Shown here piece after piece: positions 48,331-59,865 of a stretch of DNA of 64,000 nt. Source of the stretch: Gordionus sp. m RMFG-2023 (taxonomy: Eukaryota > Nematomorpha > Gordioida > Chordodea > Parachordodidae). Within the stretch, counting starts at the first letter, position 1, and every line of letters begins with the position of its first letter. The DNA lies in NCBI RefSeq assembly GCF_954871325.1, contig NC_088776.1, forward strand, positions 6,951,985-7,015,984. Direction: 5' to 3'. The position numbers were made by a program, and so were the translations under genes. The notes beneath the pieces were generated by a model, which saw nothing but the letters and a program-made list of their open reading frames with translations, did no database searches and was not told the origin of the DNA.

Positions 48331-48930
48331 AAGAGAAAAAAAAATTCATTTCTATTATTGTTAATAATCTATGATGGTTATCAATGCCGTTTAAAGTAGT
48401 TATACCGCTAATTTTATTTTTTAAAAAAATCATCTAATTAATATATCCTGTGTAGTTGTTCTATGTAACCTGTAATTATGTCCAATCCGCCCTGTTTTTT
48501 TTAACTTGAAAAATTCGATATTTTACGAAGTTTGAATTATTTTTTTTAAAAAAAGGGAGATTAGTTTTACTGTATATAAAGTCTAATATCAAGATGTCTC
48601 GTTAATATTTACATATTTTATATAAAAATTTTACAAAATCATGACATGTGTGTGCCCCCGATCTCCCTATAACACATTATATAATTCTAAAATATATATA
48701 TCATAATTTAGACAAATCTATCACAATTAAGTATAATTTGTAAAAAAATAAATAAATGAAGAGTAGAGCAGGCACACGAACGAACCTCCCCATATAAATG
48801 TTTTCACGATTTTTTCCTCGTAATAAAAGTTGGTTTAAATTTTCCCGTCTAAAAATATATATAAAAATAAGGTTATTAATTTTTGTTTTAAAAAAATCGA
48901 ATTTTTTTTTGACATATTGTTATTTAGAGG
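48331..48930. other. AT-rich stretch, nothing recognised
   Basis: Homopolymer-rich sequence with a few G/C patches (for example GTGTGCCCCCGATC near 48650). No gene or repeat boundary placed. Confidence 0.45.
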
Positions 48931-49126
48931 TAGTGTTGTTAAAAAGCCCGATTTGGGTCGATCATTCAAAACGGCCCAACAAAGATTTTGGCTAAAATAA
49001 TATTACGCAAGCATCGAAATTTGGCAAATAGATTTCCAAGCATTTCTGCCAGCTATGAGCAAAATCTTTAGGCTTACATAATGTTATTTTGGTTTATAAT
49101 CTTAAACGGGCTGTTTAACAACACTA
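48931..49126. mobile_element. hAT-type MITE, 196 bp, exact 8-bp duplication
   Basis: The ends TAGTGTTGTTAAAAAGCCCG and GGGCTGTTTAACAACACTA are inverted. The target duplication TTTAGAGG is exact (48923-48930 and 49127-49134). It belongs to the family at 319-539 by its ends and the inner CTATGAGCAAAAT block. Confidence 0.9.
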
Positions 49127-49609
49127 TTTAGAGGTGTCACCGAATCAATTTTTTTCCAGTTATGGATAGGATCCAAATTTTTTTTATTTACTGTCCAAGT
49201 CTGGCACGAGAACTTAGAATTTTTTTATTTATTTATTAACACTCTTTATGAGTAGAATGCAAGCTTAATTAAAATAAAAAAAATTTTTTTTTAATTTATT
49301 AACAATATTTCCAACAAATAGAATTAATAATCATTGATTGACAAGTATACAATAAAATTTTACTTTATCCAAAAAAAAATCATTTTTTCTTGAGTTGTAA
49401 CTTTGTTTAATCTCGCCATTATATTTTTAAAATAAAAGAATATTAATATATTTTAAAAAAATTTATATATTTATGATTTATAAAGCTTCATTTTTTAAAA
49501 AAAAAATAACTACGCTAATATATTTGAAAAAAAAAACCGATCAAAAACCGGACATTTTAATTGAACCGATCAAATCTAAATAGAAAAAATCTGGGTCCGG
49601 GCCGGTATT
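49127..49609. other. 3' flank of TOP3A
   Basis: AT-rich sequence downstream of the last recognised TOP3A stop codon. No CCHC knuckle, as found at the vertebrate C-terminus, was seen here. Confidence 0.4.
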
Positions 49610-52600
49610 CTAATTGTTATTATTTAAAATGGAACGTAAGTTTGAAAAAAATAATAGTAAATATAAATAAACTTCATTTTTATAGTTCTGGTTTGTGGAT
49701 GAGTTGGCGGTATTCCTGAATCTCCTATTTTTATTATTGTTATAACTATCCACGCCCAAATTGAAATCGTCGCCATCGTTGTCAAAGGCATCCTCTCTAA
49801 GATTAGAATCTTCGGGCGCCCACAGGAAAAAGCCACATTGAAGTTCTCTGTTTTTGTTGCAGGTGTAAAATATTTTACCCTTATTGGGTCCGTCCTTCAT
49901 GACAGTCCTCATGATGGCCTCGTTATTGCAACTACACATCACGATTTTTTGATTGTCAGATGCTGAGTCGGGGTGATTTTTGGTAAGGGTGGAAGGAGAA
50001 GAAACTTAATTTTTATTAAAAGTGAAATGAAAAGGGGGAAATTAGTTTAAAAAGTTTAAACTATAGGTATATATATATATAATAAACTTAAGAAAGGTAG
50101 CTTATTCTTTCTTTCTCTCTCTTTCTTATTTCATTTTTTCTTAAAAACTTGAACGTGCGAGGATGAAAACTAATGATATTCTCCCTATTAATAGCGAGTT
50201 GAAAGATTTTAAGGATAATAAATTATTATAATTTCTTCTTTAACATACTGACATAAGAATAATAATATTCTTTTTTATATGTTACTGTCAAAATTCTCTT
50301 GGAAGGATGAAAACATATTGGAAAACGAACGGCTGCCACTACTTCCTTCACTGGGTCTATTCATTTTGACATAATCCGAAACATGTCCTGAACTATTCAC
50401 CTGCTCAAAATTAGAACTTGAAGGTCTCCCATTATCGTTTGTAACACCATCCGCCCACTGAAAAAAAGAACATTGTGATGCCATATCGCGAGCAGAGCAC
50501 TTATAAAACTGTCGGCATATGTTCGCGCCTTTTTTGGTGGTCAGTAGTAAGGCCTGGTTGCCGCATTTGCACAAAATATCACTTCCAGCGGAAGGGTTTT
50601 GCTTAGATTTGTAATTATCTTGTAAAGTGTTGAGCTTATTATTGGTGCTGAGGGGCATATGGGAGAAAGAGTAGGCATTACTGGCTCGTTGAATGCCCAT
50701 GGATCCATCGGTGTAATTCTGATTCACGGCATTACCTTTGTGCGAACCGCCTTTCGAGCTCGAAGAATGATCTACCTTGTTATTATTACTACGATCGTTA
50801 AATCCGTTCAAATTACCGGAATGAGTAGGCCTTTCTTCCGTCAATAAATATTCGATCTCATCGTCCCATAGTTCATCCCCGTTCTGCATCATAGCAGCCT
50901 CAAAATCGTCGTGTTGGTCACCAAATTCTTCGTTCTCGAAATCGTGAAATAAATCACCTTGATGACGAGAAGGAATGTTGTCCTTGTAGACGCTCTCAAC
51001 GGGTTTACTTTTATTAACGTGGTTGAATTTCAAATCCAGAAAATCGGAAAGTGTAGTGTCGCAACCGCCGATACAAGTGGTGTAATTACGGGGCAAAAAG
51101 GCGGGTATGTGTTTGGGGTCAAAAGTGAAGCAGACGAGTTTGAATTTATTTTCTTGTGTTTCATATTTTATAAATTTAAAAAAATTAATTTTATATAAAA
51201 TATAATACCCTTAAATTGATATCCATCTTTTAAAATTTGGTCATTCAATGGCTCGGCTCAGGTTTAAAGGCTTAACCCCTACATGGACCTTAAATCGGGT
51301 TAAACCTGAGTGTTTCTTATATATGATTGATCTTTTCAAAAACGAATACGAATTAGAAAAATATAATTATTTTATTTGACCTTTTATATTTTAATTAAAA
51401 ATGAATATATTTTTTAAAATAAATATAAATAAAAATTTGATAATAAATTAAAAAAATATGTTTTAAAAAAAAACGTGAGAAAGTGCTTCTAGGTAATCGC
51501 ACCAGAGATTGATATACTAAGTGACCTAAATATTTCCAATGTAATTCGTTGACGTAGGTAAAAACCTTCCCGAGAATCACCCGAAATTAATCGCATCTTT
51601 TGGTCTAATGTTTTTAAGAAATCCCGGGCTCTGGATAGAAACAACGGAGATTAAGGTGATATTAGGAATGATAATATATTTATTAATTTTTCTGATTTCC
51701 GCTCTAACCAAAGAAATGGAGCCTAAAGGATGGTATAAACCGATCAATGCGTGTATAATCCCAGGCTAACGGGGTTCCGTTGCTCCATGGAATGAGTGTT
51801 ATTCCGTCTGGCCTGATGTTGTCCGCGAAATTAAATCCAATGGGTGATGAATTATTGGCTGAGGGGAGAGTTCTAGTAATAATCGAATTTACTGCTTTGT
51901 GGCATTGGTGGCGGCCTTTTGAGAAGCTGCAATGAAGAGGATGATGGCCTATGCTGTCGACAAGAAGCTGACATTTGCAAGATAGAAGGCCTTTTCCTAT
52001 CCGAAATTCTTCATTGAAAAGAAGCAAACCAAGGTTAAAGTTAGGGATAGCCTCGGGTCATTCATAGTCTCAGTTGAAATGTTGAAGGAAAATCACTATT
52101 TTGATTTATTGGGGAGGTGATATCTAGGTTAAAGATCTAGAGAAAGCTCCAAAACAGTGTTCGAATAAAAGAATTCAACGGAATGCTGGATTAAAGGTCC
52201 CAATCTTGTTGTCTGGAGGATAAAGGTAAGAAAGCATTTTGGGCGTTTGACTTCCATAGGTCTAGGGCCAACTCAAGATGGGGATCTGTAAAGGTGTTAA
52301 TGTTGATAATTATTCTTATTCCATTCTTTTGAACGAATTGAATAATTTACTATTCGTAATTATACCAATCGAATAAGAATAGTATATTTAATTTCTTACT
52401 TCTTTATTATTAGATTCGTATTCGCTCTTGAATAGTTATAGTATTGGTATCCTTAGAGATTAAATTATTAACAGTTTATTGTCCCGATAATTTTTAAAAT
52501 TCGGTGACTTTACCGACTCGTTTTAGAAATTATACAAGTTTGCATATCCGGACCTTTGGTGGGGGATCTGAGTTTATTGCTTTAAAAAATCTAAAAATTT

Positions 52601-55600
52601 ACTGGGTAGACAGGTATCACAATAACCGGAATCATCTGGAACGTTGATATCCAGAATCGAACGCTTGGGAAACCAAAGACACGCCTTGCAATCGGGATAA
52701 TTCGAACAGGATAAGAGGAACCTTTCGTCGTGGCGGGTCTCTTGGTCTATTTGAGTCGTCATTCCGTCTTTTGATTTGGGTTGAACTTTTTTGATATACA
52801 TGTCAGAGTTACAAGCGGGACATGGCCTAATAATACTATTGGGCGTGAAGGAGGGGATACTCATATTCTTTAATTAGTTATGTCACATATAAAAAAAATT
52901 GTCAAATTAAAATGTGTTGTTAATTTTTCGACAAAGATTTGTGATAATTAAAACAGTAAAACACGACTTAAATGGTCGCTCATACAGGTAAAGCTCGGTC
53001 ATAAGTATTCGACGTGTAAAATGATGATAACATAAAAAATTCTAATAACTAGAACTATATGATAGTTCGCGAACCTAAGAGAAGTTAGTATTTTAATTTA
53101 ACGAATTAGTAATGAAATAATAAAATTTAATTCAAGAAAAAAAATACTTCTGTATGCGTATAATTTTGATCTAGAGTCGTTGGCGTTCCAAAGTAATTGG
53201 CTAAAGCTTGGTCCATCATATTGACTTTCGTTTGAACTTCTTGAAATATCTAAACACAAAATTTTATTATATAGAGTAAAAATTGGTGCAAATAGATAAA
53301 GTTAAAACAAGTAAGTTTAATTGCTGTTAACATTTCCATGCCCCCCTCCCCTCTCGCCGAAAATAAAAAATTGAAAATATAAACTCCCCTTTTTATAATT
53401 TTCTAAATGATGCTTGAGAACGGCATCCTTCTCCTTGGTCCCTTCGCATATGGCCTTAAGATCTCTCTCTAGTTCCGATCTAAGCTGAGGCTTAGCCAGG
53501 GGGTAACCAGTGGCGTTATAACCTTCTACCAGACCCATACCCAATTTGCTAGGCAGGAATCCCATGATACTATTGTTCGAGTTTCTAATTTGATTATAAT
53601 TAAAGATGAGTTAGTGTTTGATCAACTTAAAAAAATTTGAGAATTTTTAGTTTTTTTTAAATTAATTAGAAAAAAAAGGCAGTTAAACATTTTACCTGAA
53701 AAAATTATATTTTTAAAAAAAAACTATTATACTGTTTGCCAAGGATTTCTCAAATAAATTTGGTTCAATCGTGAATAATATGTTAACGCAAATATCATCA
53801 TAAGTAAATAAAAATTGATAATCATAACACCCCTGCCTCCTCTTATTCACCGCCACCTCCCCATGATAAAATAGGTAATATTAGCAATTTTTAAAAAATA
53901 ATTATACTATAAATAAAATTTCCCCACTAAAAAATTGTTATTCATATTTTTCAATCCCATTATCAGAGCTATTGTGGAAATCTTTTTCTAGTCGTATCAA
54001 TTAGCCCTAAATATTAATCATGAAATGGCGAACAAGGTAAAATCAACGGCAAAAATAGTGAGATAGGTCGTGGAAGTAAAATTTGATTTAAATCGCGAAT
54101 TTAATCAAGTAAAATTTTTTGAAACATTTCTATGTAATTTACGCTTTTTTGGGCCCCCTTTTTCTCTTGCTATTAGAACTGTTATCACTTGGAATTTCGC
54201 CCGCTTCCTCTTCGCCGGCCACATTGTCTTCGCCTTGATCATAACCGTCCGTTCTAGAAATGTCGTATTGATTTCCGCCTATAAAAAGATGTTGGATTAA
54301 ATTAAAGGTTTTTCAGGTTTGTTCCTCCCCTCTTTCAAACTTTTAACGCGTGCTCAATAAAATTATTTTATTTTATAACTAGGGGATGTTAATAATAAGA
54401 GTTCTATCAAATACTTTTTGATTAAAATCATCGTTTAAAAAAAAAATCTTCAGAACATTTCCCGAGATTTGACGTGATAATTGTTATAAAATTCAATATT
54501 AATAAAAAAATAAACAATCCTAAAATGTTTGCTGTGTCATTTAAAAAATATTATTCGAAGAATTAAGACCTCGCTAAGTTTTAAAATATTTTTAAAAATG
54601 TTTTTTTTAATTTTCATTCATATATATTTTTTTTAGATAACGATCATATATAATCAGTTTTTTTAGAACATAAATAAAATGCACCTTGACGGAAGTAGGA
54701 GGATCAAAACCTAGAAGAAGGTCCAAGATGGTGGTGGATAAAGGTGATAGCGACGGATATGAGAAAAATGAATCCTACAAATATTTATGCTCAGGATAGA
54801 CAAAATGGAAAAGAAAAATCAGAGGGGAAACCGGTAAACCCGGAAATCGTCATTATACGGAGAAGAAGAAGAAATAAATATTTTAATTTCGAAAAAAATA
54901 TCCATTTTTAAAAAAATTAATACTTAAAGGAACGCAACCAACGTAACTCCTATTTTTGATGGTTTCTATATGTTCCGCGTGGGTGGCATCGGTTCCTATG
55001 CCGTGTTTTTCCATCAAGGTGATTAGGTCCGATTCCGTTAACAATGGCGGAGGCTTAGTCTTGCTCTCTTTCATCTCCAGTGTTTTAGGAAAGAATGTGT
55101 CGCCGATATTTAGGTATGGAATATTCTTTGCGTATGAGATAAAAAAAATGAAATCGCGTATAAATAATGTATTTTTTTTTGTAAAAAGAATCTAACAGTG
55201 ATGAAGGGGGATGTTTTTATGACGCAACTTCAATTGAAGAGTCATCATCGAAGTTTGTAATCAGAAATTGGAACTCCCACAAGAGGGTCATATCTTAGAA
55301 CCGGAATTATTTTAAAAAAATTCTAGGAACTGAAACTAAAACTTCATTTTATAAGTCAAGATTTTAATCTCTGGTTTCGGTTTAAAGCAGTCAGAAATGT
55401 TATTATTTTCCTTATCAGGAAATAAATATAGAGGAAATGGGATGGAGGAGGGGGTAAATACTTTATCATTCCAAGACTCGTAAGGGAAATAAACGTCCAA
55501 ATAATTTCTTTCGAGTATCATGAGCCCTTTGGTCGTAAAAGTTTCGGCGTCGTTTATCACACATTCTATTATGGTTTCGTGGGCTTGGGCGTCTTTGCTG

Positions 55601-58600
55601 CAACAAGCTAAAAAGTGGCGGGTTACGAGTTCGTAAATTTGGGCTTCCTTACCTTATACGAAAGATAAAGAAAATTAAAATAAAATTTTTTGCGTTTTGT
55701 TAATCCTCAACAACTTTCTTTACAAATTGTATTAATTATAGTGCTGTAAACGTTACTACAAAAAAGAAACGCGTTACCGATACTCGTTACATCTGAAAAA
55801 ATAGAACGCGTTACCGTTACTCGTTACCGCTTTACAAAAGGAACGCGCGACCGACTTTTCAAAAAAGTAACGGGCTACTCGTTACTTAAAAGATTAAATG
55901 TTATATATAATGCAAAAAAATAAAAAAATAATAATTTTTTTCCGACAATATATAGTAAAATAAAACTATTCAAAAAGAACATATAAGATAAGATCTTTTT
56001 ATAATAAAATTTTCATATATAATTATAATATGAATAAAATTATACAAAAATAATATATTATAAGATAACATCTTTATGTAACAATTTTTTATTTATTTTT
56101 AACAACAATTGATTTTCAAAATTTTGATCAGATAAACATGAGCACTTAGTACTCAACACAGCTTTTGCCGTGCTAAACACACGTTCAATTGGCGCAGAGG
56201 ATGGGAGAGTGGTGTTATATTTAATAAACAAAAATTTCAATTCGGGGAATTTATTAAAAATATTTAAGGAAATATCTTTATTTTGAAAAAAGCTTGAAAG
56301 ATCATCTTCACAGAGATCTTCATTCATTTCCTGATCAAAAAAAAATTTATCATTATCTGAAAATATTCTAGTGTGTGTTGGATAAATGAATCAATATTAA
56401 TTCATTCTTTACCTTCAAATGTTTTTTTAAGTTTGCTACTTGACATTGACGTTGAAATATTTGCGTTGGGACATAATTTACATTTACAAAGTGTAGACTT
56501 GGTACCATTAATTTTCTTAATTGGTTTAAAATATAATTAAAATTAAGGCCAGGGAAGGATTAAATCTTCTTCATCTGAAAAAGTAAGTACTATGGACATA
56601 ATATTCTTTTAAAACAAATTATAAATTATTTAATAATATCATTATATTTACTTTGAATTTTGTTTGAATATTAATTTCGACCAGAGTTGTTAAAGTAGCG
56701 CGCTATCCTTTTTGGTAGCTATAGCTAATAGCCGCTACTTTTTTAAAAAATATAATGAATGTAAGTATAAACATGAAAATTTAAATATAATATCATAATT
56801 AATTATAATTTTATAATTTATTATTTAATTTTGAAATTTAAATTTATTTTCAATTTTTAATTTATATTTTCAATCTGTGTTAATAATCTAAAATGGCATC
56901 GCCCATGGATATCCAAATCCTTGAAAGTGATTCAGACATGGAAGATTCAATGGAAGAAAATGTACTTAATAGCTCTAATAACGATTTCCCATTCCCTAGA
57001 TTTGAAAAATTTTTTAAAATAAATATTAAAACAAAATCTGGATTTAAATTCCTGTGCTTAAAATGTAAAAAAAATATATCATCAAATCAATCGAGTAGCT
57101 ATAATATGAAGAAACACCTAAAGGTAAATTGTTATTTTTACATTATAATATTATTTATTTTATTAGACTGTTCACGCCAATTGCTATAAGGAAATAGAGA
57201 AACATATAAAAAATTTTGGCATAAGAGAATCTTCATTCAAAAAGACAAATACTATCCAAACCAAATTAACTGATAATAAACATGCCAATATTTCACAAAA
57301 ATTGGCTGATAAAGTAATTGTTGATTTTATTATTGACACAGTTCAGCCATTGTCCTTGGTTGATAATCCATCATTTACTATGATGATTAAAACTTTATCC
57401 CCTGGCACAACAGTTTTATGTCGCCAGACACTTATGAATAAAATAGCCGACAACTTCAAAGTGATGAAAGATGCTCTAATAGTAGAGTTATCAGATATAT
57501 CTTATGTATGTATACCGGCAGATAGTTGGACACATAACAGAAGGTAAAAACTTATTTATATTTATAAATTGATCTGATTAAATATTTTTAGAGCTTCCTT
57601 GCCCTCAAGTGCTAGTGTCGAGAGATTATTTAGTAAAGCAAAGCTTATACTTTCTGATCGTCGCTCTAGACTTGGGGATGATAATATTGAAATGATATTA
57701 TTATTAAAATGCAACAAATTTAAATAAATATTTATTTATATTGCTTATTTTTTTATAATCTAAACTAACTATATTTTTATATTTATAAATGTTGATTTTT
57801 ATATAATATTTATTATACATTTAATTATAAGCAAAAAAAAATAAAAAAAATTTGTTTCATTTGTTTCTAAAATTTTTTTTATAAAAAGTAGCTTAAAAGT
57901 AGCTAATAGAGCGCTACTTTTTTTGACAAATAGCGAAAGCGGTAGCGCGTTACTTTTTTTGACAAATAGCTATAGCGGTAGCGCGCTACTTTTAAAAATA
58001 GCGTTTAACAACTCTGATTTCGACTGATAATTTAAAAAAGAGAATTTTAAAAAAAATGTTGGAAGTGGTTGATATGAATTAAAACTCGACTTAAATTATT
58101 AATATTAAGAATTAAAAAATAAATAAAAGTAATTTTATAATACAATAAAATATGTTTTTCTTTTTATTGATATTTTTTAAGAAAAAATATAAAGTATCGA
58201 GTAAAGTAACGTTTTGCGTTATCTTTACTAAAAAAAATAAACGCGTTACAGTTACTCGTTACCTTTAGATAAAGTAACGTCGTTAGTAACGACTTTACTT
58301 TTTTGACGTTACTTCACAGCACTAATTAATTATATAGTCAATCTAAGCTTAATAAATAAAAATTAATGTAATACCTTCCAAAGAATTGGAATATTTGATG
58401 GGATGAATGGGAGGGTGGGCCTTGTCTGTTTTGATCCCATTTCTGGGCATAGGATAATTGTCACCTATATCGTTTAATAAGCGACTAGCGAAATCTCCCC
58501 ATCTAGCATCATTGACTTGAGCTTGGATCTAAATATACATATGCACATATTTTAAAAAAAATCATTTTGTGTAAAGATTGCTCCCGTGATTTTAAAGCGT

Positions 58601-59709
58601 GATATATTAAATAGATCCACTCTTGAGGTTTATTTGATATTTTAGCACCCTCCCCCCAACCCCATCAAATGGGCTATCTGAAATAGAAGCCAGTTCTCTT
58701 TCATCTATTCCTAATGACTTAGCCAGATTTTAATACGCCACTATGGAGGGACTTATTAAACTATCTAAATTAATTATGACAACCATAATGCCATCGAGTG
58801 GTAATCTTTCCGAAGCCTAGATCCCTTCGTAGATCGTAACAAATAATATTATTGCATAATATAATATTACCAAAGGCTTGAGGGACAATTCTTTAGGGAA
58901 AATATTAGTCTCCGTTCTCGGGTAACTTATGAAACCTTTTTGATAGAGCTTTTCCGCGATCGTCATCGTCTCTTTAGCGCCGATCCTCAATTTTCGAGAC
59001 GCCAACTTCTCTGTTTTAAGTGGGAAAAAAAAGTAATAAAAAATAAAATTAAACGAATATTTAAATAAATAGAAATTGCCTGATTTATAGTATTCCAATT
59101 TACTAAATATAAAATAAATTGACTACCCAATGCTATCGTGTCCATGGCTACGGGCCTCCATTTAGACTTGGGTTTGCTTTTAATGTCGGTTACTTTGGCC
59201 AAAGAATTTTCCATACATATACTGTACATCGCCTAAAATATTTTATAAAATAAAAATTTTAAAACGTGGTTTGTTAGTCATGATAATTATACGCAATATT
59301 TTCTTTTTAAATGGCAATTTTGGAAACTTAATAGGGCTAAATTTAAGAGACCTAACCTGTCCCTTATAAAATCTCCTAGTATCGGATGGATCTGGTTCTA
59401 AAAACAAAGTTTAAACCTCCATTTGTCATTCATTTCATAAGGATAAATCTAGCATTTATTTACATTTCAAAAAAACAAACTCTAGGAACTTAATCCGATC
59501 TACGAATGGGAACAAAACATTTATTCTTCATTTCTAGGATCCTGAATTTTTTTTATTTAAGACCAAGTTTCATATTCCATTTAATAGTTTGATTTCCTTT
59601 CTTTATTTCTTTCTTGCTTTCTTTCCTTCCTTCCTTCCTTCTTTCCTTCCATCCTTCCTTCTTTCTATCTTTCTTTCTTTCTTTCTTACTTACTTTCTTT
59701 CCTTCCTTC

Positions 59710-59744
<35 letters not shown>

Positions 59745-59769
59745 TCCTTCCTTTCTTTCTTTCTTTCCT

Positions 59770-59865
<96 letters not shown>

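Noticed and set aside
54070-54300. A 76-codon plus-strand ORF
   Set aside because: It lies on the reverse of the candidate minus-strand exon, has no family features, and the minus strand has the better splice signal and composition.
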